Shown here: in pieces, positions 1 to 8,657 of the stretch | Layout: each line of letters opens with the position of its first letter | Numbering within the stretch: the stretch's first letter is position 1 | Origin: Rhizobacter koreensis | Lineage (GTDB): Bacteria > Pseudomonadota > Gammaproteobacteria > Burkholderiales > Burkholderiaceae_C | Assembly: GCF_013366375.1 (NCBI RefSeq) | Contig: NZ_JABWMJ010000001.1 | Span: forward strand, 682,001-746,000 | DNA length: 64,000 nucleotides | Direction: 5' to 3' | Made by a program: the position numbers and the translations under genes | The notes under the pieces: generated by a model | The model's input: the letters and a program-made list of their open reading frames with translations, nothing else | Told to the model about the DNA's origin: nothing | The model's database searches: none

Positions 1-297
1 CCGGCCACCCGCGAGGGCGCCGATCTGGGCACCCCGGTGCTGCCGACCAACCCCGCCGAGCGTGCGGCGATCCGCTCGCAGTCGGCGGCGGCGCGCGCGG
101 CGGCGCGCAACCGCCGGCCGGCCGACGTCGCGAGCGCCCCCGGCGCCGGTTGCCCGACGGTGGTCAACCCAGGGGCCGCGAGCAGCGTCGCCGCGCGGGC
201 GCCGCGGGCCGGCACCACGAGCACGATCGGGCGCGGCACGCCGGCACCGCTCGCCGGCGCATCGGTACGGTCGGGAACGACCGTCGACTGCCCCTAA
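1..297 (+). CDS. C-terminal end of an unrecognised protein (partial)
   Basis: The first reading frame is open from base 1 to a TAA at 295-297, giving about 98 residues with no start in view, so the 5' part lies outside the window. The segment is rich in Ala, Arg, Pro and Thr, and ends with a short Gly/Thr-rich tail finishing in VDCP. I recognise no domain or motif. A GC-rich hairpin follows directly (308-326), which fits a gene end. A second frame is also open here, so the coding call is tentative and rests on position and the hairpin. Confidence 0.35.
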   Translation, partial: PATREGADLGTPVLPTNPAERAAIRSQSAAARAAARNRRPADVASAPGAGCPTVVNPGAASSVAARAPRAGTTSTIGRGTPAPLAGASVRSGTTVDCP

Positions 298-307
298 CCA
301 GCGCGTC

Positions 308-326
308 GGCCGCGCAGCGCGCGGCC
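308..326 (+). terminator. GC hairpin after the partial gene
   Basis: GGCCGCGC at 308-315 pairs perfectly with GCGCGGCC at 319-326 across a 3-nt loop, 11 bases after the stop of the partial gene. No U-run follows, so it is at best a weak or factor-dependent terminator or an mRNA 3' end stabiliser. Confidence 0.25.
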
Positions 327-429
327 CGCGGGTGACGGCGGCGCGCTAGATTCGCACCCGCCGCGGGTCACGGCGCGCGCCGGCCGCGCTCCCGCGTCAG
401 CGCGTTTCGCCACCTCGCTCGCACGGCTC

Positions 430-1398
430 ATGCCCGCATCGATCCGCCAGTTCCGCGCCTTCGTGCTGCTGATCGACGAGCGCAACTTCACGCGCGCGGC
501 GAGCGCGATGCACCTGTCGCAGCCGGCGTACAGCGCGCTCATCGGCGCGCTCGAGGCCGACCTCGGGGTGCGCCTGTTCGATCGCAGCAAGCGGCACGTG
601 GAGCTGACGCCCGAGGGTGCCGAGCTCGAAGGCCCGGCGCGGCGCGCGCTGCTCGAGTTCGACAGCGCGGTCGCGAGCGTGCACGACCGCGCGTCGCTGC
701 GCCGCGGCCGGGTCTCGATCGCGCTGCTGCCGTCGCTCGCTGCGAACTGGCTGCCCGACCTTCTGATGCGCTACCGCAACGCGCATCCGGGCATCAGCGT
801 CGACGTGTTCGACGTGCTCTCGGAAGGCTGCATCGACCACGTGCTGAGCGGCCGCGCCGACTTCGCGCTCGCCGCGACGCGCGCCGAGACACCGGACCTG
901 CAGGCCGAGCTGTTCTGCGCCGACGACTCGCACCTCGTGTGCCGGGCCGACCATCCGCTCGCGAGCATCGAGGCGCTGCGGCTGCGCGATCTGGTGCCAT
1001 ATCCCTTCATCCACATGTCGCGCACGAGCAGCGTGCGCCAGTACCTGGATGCGGCGTTCCATCCACAGTCGATGCGGACCGTCATGGAGGTCGACCAGCT
1101 CTCCACGGTGACCGGAATGGTTCGAGCCGGACTCGGCATCAGCGTGGTGCCCGCGCTCGCGCTGTTCCACTTCGATCACCCCGAGATCGTCACCCGGCCG
1201 CTCTCGATGCCGGGGCTGCAGCGGCGGATCTACGTGGTGCGCCGTCGCGACCGAAGCCTGTCGGCGGCCGCTCAGCGCCTTCACGACCTGGCGCTGGAAA
1301 TGCGGCCGGGGACGGCGTCCAAGCAGCCTCGCAGAGCGCCCCGCGCGGCCCGCCGGACGCGTGGGCAAGCCGCAAGTGAGCCATCGGGGAAACCCTAG
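430..1398 (+). CDS. LysR-family transcriptional regulator
   Basis: A 322-residue LysR-type regulator. Residues 1-60 form the winged helix-turn-helix typical of the family (FRAFVLLIDERNFTRAA, then LSQPAYSALI and LGVRLFDRS). Residues from about 90 to 290 match the periplasmic-binding-protein-like effector domain, with the usual GLGISVVPALAL stretch near residue 237. The last 30 residues are a basic, probably disordered tail, so the protein is slightly longer than the common 300. It sits directly upstream of and codirectional with the DUF6351 lipoprotein and AtuA/Bug genes, the most likely targets. The effector cannot be read from sequence. Start chosen at ATG 430, where the family alignment begins. 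Confidence 0.9.
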   Translation: MPASIRQFRAFVLLIDERNFTRAASAMHLSQPAYSALIGALEADLGVRLFDRSKRHVELTPEGAELEGPARRALLEFDSAVASVHDRASLRRGRVSIALLPSLAANWLPDLLMRYRNAHPGISVDVFDVLSEGCIDHVLSGRADFALAATRAETPDLQAELFCADDSHLVCRADHPLASIEALRLRDLVPYPFIHMSRTSSVRQYLDAAFHPQSMRTVMEVDQLSTVTGMVRAGLGISVVPALALFHFDHPEIVTRPLSMPGLQRRIYVVRRRDRSLSAAAQRLHDLALEMRPGTASKQPRRAPRAARRTRGQAASEPSGKP

Positions 1399-1421
1399 AT
1401 TCGACGCTCAATCATTCGTTT

Positions 1422-1441
1422 TTCCGATCGGATGATCGGAA
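1422..1441. promoter_or_regulatory. Perfect 8-bp inverted repeat between LysR and DUF6351 genes
   Basis: TTCCGATC (1422-1429) and GATCGGAA (1434-1441) are perfect inverted repeats around GGAT. The repeat lies 24 bases after the LysR stop and about 140 bases before the DUF6351 start. It could be an operator (size and dyad fit a dimeric regulator) or a short terminator of the LysR gene, since CTTTG follows. The operator reading is slightly favoured because no U-run is present. Confidence 0.4.
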
Positions 1442-1583
1442 CTTTGAGTTTCCTGTCTCGAGCGGCGGCACCTAGAGTCCGCCGCGCGGCGTCATCCGGG
1501 TGGAGGCGCCGCCCGCGGCCGGCATCGCTTCGCAGGCCGTCGCGGGTACCGCGTCGGTACGGTTCGAGCTCGAAGAAGGCGAC

Positions 1584-3824
1584 ATGAAACACACGACATT
1601 CCTGCGTTGGGCACTCACCGGCTGCGCGGCTGCGGTGCTGGTCGGCTGCGGCGGCGGCGGCGGTTCGGATTCGGACGCTGGTCCGGCGGCGACCATCCGC
1701 GTACTGGGCACGCGCGCGGATCTCGTCACCAGCGGCGACGCGCTGGTCGAGATCGTTGCGCCTGCAGGCGTCGACGTCACGACGCTGAAGGTCGATGTCG
1801 ACGGCACCGATGTCACCAGCGCGTTCGCCAAGCGCGCCGATGGCCGCACAGTGGGTCTGGTCAGCGGTCTCAAGAACGGCAAGAACGTCCTGCGTGTGGC
1901 GCAGAGCGGGCGCAGCGGTGCGACGCTCGAGATCACGAACCATCCCCGCGGCGGCCCGGTGATCTCCGGCGCGCAGGTCGGCCCGTGGGTGTGCACGACG
2001 AAGGTGACCACGCCGAACGCGACGAATCCAGACCTCGGCGATCCGCTCGACGCGCAATGCAACATCGCTGCGCCGGTGTACCGCTATCAGTACCGCACGC
2101 TGAACAACACGTTCGCGGTGTACGACCCGGCCAGTCCGCCCGCCGCAAACCAGATCGCCACCGTGACGACCGAAAGCGGTCGGACCATTCCCTACATCGT
2201 GCGCATCGAGCGCGGCGTGATCAACCGGGGCAAGTACGACCTCGCCACACTCGCCGACCCGACCAATCCCACCGCGAGCTGGACGCCATGGGCAGTCTCG
2301 CCGGCTTGGAACCGCAAGCTCTACTGGAAGTTCGGCTCGGGCTGCGAGTTCGGCCGCACCCAGGCCAGCCCGCAGAGCGTGCTCGATCACGTGGCGCTGA
2401 GCCGCGGCTACATGGTCGCGAGCTCCGAGATGACCAACTACGGCTCGCACTGCAACGACGTGACGTCGGCCGAGACGGTGATGATGATCAAGGAGCACAT
2501 CACCGAGCGGTACGGCGAGATCCGCTTCACCATGAGCGAGGGCAACTCGGGTGGTGCGCATCAGCAGCACCTGCTCGCCACCGCGTATCCCGGTCTGCTG
2601 CAGGGCATGCTGCCCTGGAACGGCTGGCAGGACACCTGGACCACCGGCCGCGAGTTCGCCGACTGCGGCCTTCTCAAGCGCTTCTACGACGGCGGCGCCG
2701 GCGGGCTCACCTACACGCAGATGCAGCGCGCCAACATCGCCGGTCATCGCTGGAATCAGGTCTGCGAAGGGCCCGCGCAGATCAACATGGCCAGCCGCAC
2801 CCCGTTCTACATGGACCCGCAGGTCGGTGGCGCCGACTGCGGCACCCACCCGAACCGGTGGTCGCTGTCGAACCTCGGCGGCATCCGCTGCACGCTGCAG
2901 GACTTCAACATCGCGATCTTCGGAGCGCGCGACGCCACCGGCTACGCGAAGACGCCGCACGACAACGTCGGCATCCAGTATGGTCTGGTCGCGGTCAACA
3001 CGGGGCAGATCACGCCCGAGCAGTTCGTGCGGCTGAACGAGCAGATCGGCGGTTACGACATCAACGGCCAGTGGCAGTCGCGACGCATGGTGGCCGATCC
3101 GGGCGCACCGGAGATCGCGCACGGCTCGGGCCGGGTGGCACACGGCAAGGGACTCGGCGAGGTCGCGATCATTGCCGGCGTCAACTACAACATCACGGAG
3201 GAGCACTACGACTTCCGCAACTACGTGATCCGCAACCGCATCCTCGAGCAGTGGGGCGATCACGCGAACCAGGTGCTGTGGCGCTACAAGACCGCGCCGG
3301 CGGATCTCGACGAACGCCGCTTCGCGACCATGGACCTGTGGCTGACGCGGGTCGAGGCCGACACGACGAACCGCACGCTGCGCGAGAAGATCGTCGCCAA
3401 CAAGCCCGGTGCGGCGGTCGACTCGTGCTATCGCGCCGACCGCGGGGTCTGGAGCACCGACGCCGCGTACTGCAACACCAGCGCCAACCCGAGCATGGCA
3501 TCGACCATCACGGGCGCCGGAGCCGATGCCCTCTACAACCCTGGCCTCGACGAGTGGCCGGTGTTCCGCGACACGCGGGTCGCTGCCGGCGAGGACCTGA
3601 CGAGCGACATCATGAAGTGCCAGCTCAAGCCGCTCACGATCGCCGATTACTTTGTCAGCTTCACGCAGGCGCAGTGGAGCCGCCTGCAGGCGGTGTTTCC
3701 GAACGGTGTGTGCGACTACTCGAAGCCGGGCGTGGGTCAGGTCGTTCCGCAGCAGTGGCTGACCTTCACGGCAGGCCCCGGCGGCAAGCCGCTCGGCACC
3801 GCGCCGACCTCGCGCGCGCAGTGA
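1584..3824 (+). CDS. Exported DUF6351 lipoprotein (putative hydrolase)
   Basis: 746 residues. ATG 1584 is preferred over the upstream in-frame start at 1500 because a GAAGAAGG ribosome site sits just before it and it starts a clean lipoprotein signal (hydrophobic core, lipobox LVGC, lipid Cys about residue 22) followed by a poly-Gly linker. The rest matches the DUF6351 family over full length: an N-terminal beta-rich domain, then an alpha/beta-hydrolase-like core with a G-N-S-G-G element near residue 320 that resembles a nucleophile turn, and a C-terminal CDYSKPG segment. The function of the family is not established; relatedness to tannase/esterase hydrolases is inference. A decayed copy of the same family lies at 56.9-58.3 kb. 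Its neighbours suggest a role in processing a plant-derived or aromatic ester outside the cytoplasm. Confidence 0.85.
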   Translation: MKHTTFLRWALTGCAAAVLVGCGGGGGSDSDAGPAATIRVLGTRADLVTSGDALVEIVAPAGVDVTTLKVDVDGTDVTSAFAKRADGRTVGLVSGLKNGKNVLRVAQSGRSGATLEITNHPRGGPVISGAQVGPWVCTTKVTTPNATNPDLGDPLDAQCNIAAPVYRYQYRTLNNTFAVYDPASPPAANQIATVTTESGRTIPYIVRIERGVINRGKYDLATLADPTNPTASWTPWAVSPAWNRKLYWKFGSGCEFGRTQASPQSVLDHVALSRGYMVASSEMTNYGSHCNDVTSAETVMMIKEHITERYGEIRFTMSEGNSGGAHQQHLLATAYPGLLQGMLPWNGWQDTWTTGREFADCGLLKRFYDGGAGGLTYTQMQRANIAGHRWNQVCEGPAQINMASRTPFYMDPQVGGADCGTHPNRWSLSNLGGIRCTLQDFNIAIFGARDATGYAKTPHDNVGIQYGLVAVNTGQITPEQFVRLNEQIGGYDINGQWQSRRMVADPGAPEIAHGSGRVAHGKGLGEVAIIAGVNYNITEEHYDFRNYVIRNRILEQWGDHANQVLWRYKTAPADLDERRFATMDLWLTRVEADTTNRTLREKIVANKPGAAVDSCYRADRGVWSTDAAYCNTSANPSMASTITGAGADALYNPGLDEWPVFRDTRVAAGEDLTSDIMKCQLKPLTIADYFVSFTQAQWSRLQAVFPNGVCDYSKPGVGQVVPQQWLTFTAGPGGKPLGTAPTSRAQ

Positions 3825-3931
3825 GTGGAAGCGGGCCGGTTCGCGCCGGCTCCTGACCTGCTTCGGCGGGTCACGGAGCTCACGCGTCAGACTTCGGCTT
3901 CGACAAGCCTGGTGCCACGCACCACTTCCCC

Positions 3932-5293
3932 ATGACCGATACCCTGCTCCGCGTCGGCTGCGCCGCCGGCTTCTCCGGCGATCGCACCGATGCCGCACGG
4001 CCGGTGGTTGACGCGCTGATCGCGGCCGGCGGGCCCGCGTTCCTGCTGTTCGAGACGCTGGCCGAGCGCACGCTCGCGCTGGCCCAGCTCGCCCGCCGGT
4101 CGGACCCGCGCGGCGGCTTCGAACCCCTGCTCGCCGACCTGCTGCGGCCGGTGCTCGGCGACTGCCTCGCGAGCGGCATCCGCATCGTCAGCAACTTCGG
4201 CGCGGCCAATCCCGAAGGCGCCGCACGCCGCATCGTGCAACTCGCCCGCGAGCTCGGCCTGCGGGCGCCGCGCGTCGCGGTGGTGCACGGCGACGACGTC
4301 AGCGGCCCGGCGCATCGCACGGTGCTCGAGCGCGCGCTCGGCGCGGGCGAACATGCGCCGGCGGTGCTCGATTCACTGGTCAGCGCCAATGCCTACATCG
4401 GCGCCGACGCGATCGCCGACGCCTTGCGGGCGGGCGCCGACGTGGTCGTCACCGGGCGCGTGGCCGACCCGTCGCTGACGCTCGGGCCCGCGCTCGCGCA
4501 CTTCGGTTGGGCCGCCGACGACTGGGACCGCATCGCGCGCGGCACCATGGCCGGCCACCTGCTCGAATGCGGCGCGCAGGTGAGCGGCGGCTACTACGCC
4601 GACCCGGGCTTCAAGGACATCCCCGACCTCGCGCACGTCGGCTACCCGATCGCCGAGATCGATGCCGACGGGACCTGCACCGTCACCAAGCCGCCGCGCA
4701 CCGGCGGCCGCATCGACGCGCATACGGTGAAGGAGCAGTTGCTCTACGAGGTGCACGATCCCGCGGCCTACCTCACGCCCGACGTGGTCGCCGACATCGG
4801 CGCGGCGCGCGTCGACGAGGTCGGGCCCGACCGCGTGCGCCTCTCGGGCGTGCGCGGCCATCCGCGGCCGGACCAGCTCAAGGTCAACGCGTTCTGCGAG
4901 CAGGGCTGGCTCGCCGAGGCCGAGATCTCCTACGCGGGTCCGCGCGCGGAGGCGCGGGCACGCCTCGCCGCCGACATCCTGCGCGAGCGCCTGCGCTCGA
5001 TCGGCCGGCTGCGCGTCGACCTCATCGGCATCGCGAGCGTGCTCGGCGACGACGCCGGCAGCTGGCTGGCGGCGCAGCCCGCGGGAGAAGGCCGCGACGT
5101 GCGTCTGCGCATCGCCGCCAACCACGTCGACCGCACCGAGGCCGAGCGCCTGCCGCGCGAGATGACCGCGCTCTACACCTGCGGCCCGGCCGGTGGCGGC
5201 GGCATCCGAACCGCGCTGCGTCAGCGCCTCTCGACCCACTCGTGCTTCGTGCCGCGCGAGGCGGTGCCGACCGGCTTCTCGTTCGTCGAATGA
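3932..5293 (+). CDS. AtuA/DUF1446-family protein
   Basis: 453 residues matching the DUF1446 family, whose name-giving member AtuA belongs to the acyclic terpene utilisation cluster of Pseudomonas; its reaction is not established. Visible family features are the N-terminal RVGCAAGFSGDR turn, the SNFGAANPEGAA segment near residue 90, TGRVADPSLTLGP near residue 172 and the GGYYADPGFKDIPD block near residue 218. The gene overlaps the next one by four bases (ATGA at 5290-5293), so the two are translationally coupled. Some family members carry the ferredoxin-fold tail within the same chain; here it is a separate polypeptide. Linked to a Bug protein, so a role in carboxylate or terpenoid-acid catabolism is inferred. 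Confidence 0.85.
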   Translation: MTDTLLRVGCAAGFSGDRTDAARPVVDALIAAGGPAFLLFETLAERTLALAQLARRSDPRGGFEPLLADLLRPVLGDCLASGIRIVSNFGAANPEGAARRIVQLARELGLRAPRVAVVHGDDVSGPAHRTVLERALGAGEHAPAVLDSLVSANAYIGADAIADALRAGADVVVTGRVADPSLTLGPALAHFGWAADDWDRIARGTMAGHLLECGAQVSGGYYADPGFKDIPDLAHVGYPIAEIDADGTCTVTKPPRTGGRIDAHTVKEQLLYEVHDPAAYLTPDVVADIGAARVDEVGPDRVRLSGVRGHPRPDQLKVNAFCEQGWLAEAEISYAGPRAEARARLAADILRERLRSIGRLRVDLIGIASVLGDDAGSWLAAQPAGEGRDVRLRIAANHVDRTEAERLPREMTALYTCGPAGGGGIRTALRQRLSTHSCFVPREAVPTGFSFVE

Positions 5294-5670
5294 CCATGGC
5301 GACCTTCACCACGCCGCTCTACCGCCTGGCGCACGGCCGCACCGGCGACAAGGGCAACCGATCGAACATCAGCGTGATCGCCTGGCACCCCGAACTCTGG
5401 CCGCTGCTGGTCGAGCAGGTCACCGAGGAGCGCGTCGCCCGCCAGTTCGCGCACCGCAACCCGGCCCGCGTCACCCGCTACCTGCTGCCGCAGCTGCAGG
5501 CGATGAACTTCGTCCTCGACGAGGTGCTCGACGGCGGCGTCAACGACGCCCTCAATCTCGACAGCCACGGCAAGGCGCTCGCCTTCCTGCTGCTCGACAT
5601 GCGGGTCGCGGTTCCCGAGGCACTGCGCCCGCTGCTGGTCGGCGACGAACCGGCCCACGAATCCACTTGA
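5290..5670 (+). CDS. AtuA-like ferredoxin-fold small subunit
   Basis: 126 residues. ATG 5290 overlaps the stop of the AtuA gene (ATGA); a second ATG at 5296 is possible. The sequence LAHGRTGDKGNRSNISV near the N-terminus and NALNLDSHGKALAFLLLDM-like C-terminus are typical of the small domain often fused to the end of DUF1446 proteins. It presumably forms a complex with its upstream partner. No enzymatic motif of its own is evident. The Bug gene starts 16 bases downstream behind a good ribosome site, so all three form one operon. Confidence 0.8.
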   Translation: MTMATFTTPLYRLAHGRTGDKGNRSNISVIAWHPELWPLLVEQVTEERVARQFAHRNPARVTRYLLPQLQAMNFVLDEVLDGGVNDALNLDSHGKALAFLLLDMRVAVPEALRPLLVGDEPAHEST

Positions 5671-5686
5671 AAGAGGAGACCCGAAG

Positions 5687-6676
5687 ATGACTCACCCGTT
5701 CCACTTCTCGCGGCGAGGCCTGTTCGCGGCCGCGTTCGTCGCCGCCGCCGCGCTGGCGCAACCCACGCTCGCCCAGCAGGGCCGCTATCCGGAGAAGCCC
5801 GTCACCTTCGTGGTGCCGTTCGCCGCCGGCAGCGCGACGGACCAGCTCGCCCGCGCGCTCGGCCAGTCGCTCACCGAGCAGAGCAAGCAGCCGGTGGTGG
5901 TCGACAACAAGGCCGGCGCGAGCGGCATGATCGCGGCCCAGCAGGTGGCGCGCGCGGCGCCCGACGGCTACACGGTGCTGATCACGACCAACACCACGCA
6001 TGCCGCCAACGAGCACCTCTACAAGAAGCTGCCGTACGACCCGAACAAGGACTTCGTGCCGGTCACCGGCCTCGGCAAGGGCGGCCAGGTGCTGGTGGTG
6101 CGGACCGAGGCACCGTACAAGACGGTCGCCGACCTGATCGCCGACGCGAAGAAGCGCCCGGGCAAGCTCTCGTTCGGCAGTGGCAGCTCCTCGAGCCGGG
6201 TCGCCGGCGAGATGTTCAAGCAGCTGACCGACACGGACATCCTGCACGTTCCGTACAAGAGCAACCCGAACGCGGTGACCGACCTGCTCGGTGGCCAGAT
6301 CGACTTCATGATCACCGACACCGCCACCGGCGTCCCGCAGGTCAAGGGCGGCAAGCTGAAGGCGCTCGGCGTCTCGACCACCAAGCGCAACCCGCTGCTG
6401 CCCGACGTGCCGACGATTGCCGAGGCGGGCGTGAAGGGCTACGACATGGGCTACTGGTTCGCCGCCTATGTGCCCGCCGGCACGCCGGCACCGGTGGTTG
6501 CGCGCCTGCGCGAGCTGCTGATCGCCGGCACCAAGAGCGCCGGCGCGAAGACCTTCTTCGAAGGCACCGGCTCGGACCCGTGGACCACGACCTCCGAGGA
6601 GCTCGCGAAGTTCCAGGTCGGCGACGCGCAGAAGTGGGGCCGCGTCATCAAGGCGGCCGGCATCGAGCCCGAGTGA
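5687..6676 (+). CDS. Bug-family (TctC) solute-binding protein
   Basis: 329 residues, typical for the Bug family of periplasmic carboxylate binders. The N-terminus has SRRGLF followed by a hydrophobic stretch and an AQQG cleavage region, a signal peptide with Tat-like arginines. The family marks are visible: YPEKPVTFVVPFAAGSATD at the start of the mature protein, the VVVDNKAGASG loop, and HVPYKSN near residue 188. A strong GAGGAG site precedes ATG 5687. No TctA/TctB membrane subunits are nearby, as is common for Bug proteins. Linkage to the AtuA pair suggests that its ligand is the substrate of that enzyme. Confidence 0.93.
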   Translation: MTHPFHFSRRGLFAAAFVAAAALAQPTLAQQGRYPEKPVTFVVPFAAGSATDQLARALGQSLTEQSKQPVVVDNKAGASGMIAAQQVARAAPDGYTVLITTNTTHAANEHLYKKLPYDPNKDFVPVTGLGKGGQVLVVRTEAPYKTVADLIADAKKRPGKLSFGSGSSSSRVAGEMFKQLTDTDILHVPYKSNPNAVTDLLGGQIDFMITDTATGVPQVKGGKLKALGVSTTKRNPLLPDVPTIAEAGVKGYDMGYWFAAYVPAGTPAPVVARLRELLIAGTKSAGAKTFFEGTGSDPWTTTSEELAKFQVGDAQKWGRVIKAAGIEPE

Positions 6677-6821
6677 GCTTGCCCGGCGGCGCCGATCGAC
6701 GCCGATCGTCGCTGCCGCTTCGCCGGCCCGCAGCGCCGCGCCCGTCGCGTCGCGCAAAGGCCGTCACGCAGATCACGAACCCGCCGGTCGCCGCGCGATC
6801 CGGCACGAGAGGAGACCCGAC

Positions 6822-8471
6822 ATGATTCATCGCGAACCTTCGCGCGATATGGCGCGCCGCATGCGGCGCCACGCCCGCGCGCTCGGCGCGCTCGTCGCTG
6901 TCGCGGCGCTGGCCGCCTGCGGCGGCGGCGGCGACGACGACGACGAGGCCGCGGCGCCGACCCCGCTCGCCTGCGACGCGACTGCGCTCGCGACGCTCAA
7001 GCTCGACGCGGCGACGCTTGCGTCGGCGGCGGCGCAGCCGGCGGGCAGCTACACGCCGACCGGCTCGAACACCGCGCTCACCAACCTGCCGGCGTTCTGC
7101 CGGCTGCGCGCATCGGCAACGCCGACCAGCGACTCGCTGATCAACTTCGAGGTCTGGGTACCGAGCGGCACCGCCTGGAACGGCAAGCTCGTGACCACCG
7201 GCAACGGCGGCTACAGCCCGGCCCTCAACTACAGCGACATGGCCTACGCCATGCGCCAAGGCTACGCAGTGGTCGGCGGCGACACGGGCCATCAGTCAAC
7301 CGATCCGAACGAGATGTTCTGGGGCGTCGGGCACCCCGAGAAGATCACCGACTGGGGCAGCCGCTCGGTCCACGCGATCACGGTTCCGGCCAAGCGCCTC
7401 GTCGAGGGTCTGCAAGGCAAGCCCGCGAGCCGCGCCTACTACTACGGCTGCTCGACCGGCGGCCACCAGGGCTACGCCGAGATCCAGCGCTACCCGGACG
7501 ATTTTGACGGCGTCATCGCCGGCGCGCCCGGCAACAACCGCACGCGCCTCAACGTCGAGTTCCTGCACCGGTTCCTGTCGAACCGCGCGCCGAACACCAA
7601 CGGACCGGTGATCCTGACCGCGGCGAAGGCGTCGCTGATCACGCAGCGTGCGGTCGCCGCCTGCGACGCGCTCGACGGCGTGACCGACGGGGTGATCGAG
7701 GATCCGCGCCTCTGCACGTCGGACAAGTTCAACGTGGACTCGCTGCTCTGCACCGGCGCCGACAACGCGACCTGCCTGACCGCGGCGCAGGTCGCGGTCG
7801 CCAAGAAGATCTACGCGGGCCCGAAGAACCCGCGCACCGGCGCCCAGATCTACCCGGGGCTCGCGGTCGGCACCGAGGCCGGCTGGTCGCAGTACTGGGG
7901 CAGCACCGAGCCGGTCCGCGCCGATTACTGGCGCCTCTGGGTGTTCGACAACCCGCAGTGGAACTGGTGGAGCTTCGACTACGACCGCGACCTGACGTTC
8001 GCCGACGCCAAGGTGAGCCCGCTGGTCGACCAGACCAGCACCGACCTTTCGGCGTTCCGGGCGAGCGGCGGCAAGGCCATCGTCTACCAGGGCTGGCAGG
8101 ATCCGGTCGTCAACCCGATCGACACCATCGGCTACTACGAGCGCGTGCGCAGCGCGCAGGGCTCGCAGGCACGCACCGACGAGTTCTTCCGGCTCTTCAT
8201 GGTGCCCGGCATGGGTCACTGCGGCGGCGGGTCGGGCGCGACGGTGTTCGGCGGGCAGAGCGGCACTTCGCCGACCGTCGACCCCGAGCACGACGTGCTG
8301 CAGGCGCTCGACGCCTGGGTCGACAAGGGTCAGCCGCCGGAGCGCATCGTCGCTTCGCGCGTGGTCAGCGGCAGCGTCACGCGCACCCATCCGCTCTGCG
8401 CGTACCCGAAGAAGGCGGTCTACCGCGGCAGCGGCAGCATCGACGACGCGGCGAGCTTCGTCTGCCAGTAA
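6822..8471 (+). CDS. Exported tannase/feruloyl esterase-family lipoprotein
   Basis: 549 residues of the tannase/feruloyl esterase family (alpha/beta hydrolase with lid). ATG 6822 follows GAGGAGACCCGAC; later ATGs at residues 10 and 14 would also keep the signal peptide. The lipobox is LAAC with lipid Cys 33, followed by a Gly4-Asp4 linker. The nucleophile motif GCSTGG is near residue 210, a candidate acid Asp lies in GWQDPVVNP near 427, and the catalytic His in GMGHCGG near 465. The length and motif order match active members. It should cleave aromatic esters in the periplasm or on the outer membrane, supplying phenolic acids. It is codirectional with the preceding catabolic genes but separated by 145 bases, so it may have its own promoter. 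Confidence 0.9.
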   Translation: MIHREPSRDMARRMRRHARALGALVAVAALAACGGGGDDDDEAAAPTPLACDATALATLKLDAATLASAAAQPAGSYTPTGSNTALTNLPAFCRLRASATPTSDSLINFEVWVPSGTAWNGKLVTTGNGGYSPALNYSDMAYAMRQGYAVVGGDTGHQSTDPNEMFWGVGHPEKITDWGSRSVHAITVPAKRLVEGLQGKPASRAYYYGCSTGGHQGYAEIQRYPDDFDGVIAGAPGNNRTRLNVEFLHRFLSNRAPNTNGPVILTAAKASLITQRAVAACDALDGVTDGVIEDPRLCTSDKFNVDSLLCTGADNATCLTAAQVAVAKKIYAGPKNPRTGAQIYPGLAVGTEAGWSQYWGSTEPVRADYWRLWVFDNPQWNWWSFDYDRDLTFADAKVSPLVDQTSTDLSAFRASGGKAIVYQGWQDPVVNPIDTIGYYERVRSAQGSQARTDEFFRLFMVPGMGHCGGGSGATVFGGQSGTSPTVDPEHDVLQALDAWVDKGQPPERIVASRVVSGSVTRTHPLCAYPKKAVYRGSGSIDDAASFVCQ

Positions 8472-8657
8472 GAAAGGCTCGGGCCGGCGGCGGGCGCGCC
8501 GTGTGATCGACGCCGGCGCGACCGGTTCCGCTGAGCACCGCGCTGGCTGAACCGAATGGCCGGCCGCGCGGCGCTGCCGCGAGGGCGCCGTTGCGTTCGA
8601 CGGCAACGCCGGACGACGCGGCTGCCGACGACGCGTTCGACCTCGCGCGACGTTCGA

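Noticed and set aside
1395-3998. 867-codon open frame on the minus strand
   Set aside because: Antisense to the well-supported DUF6351 gene; composition is Arg/Ala/Val shadow of a GC-rich gene and shows no domain.
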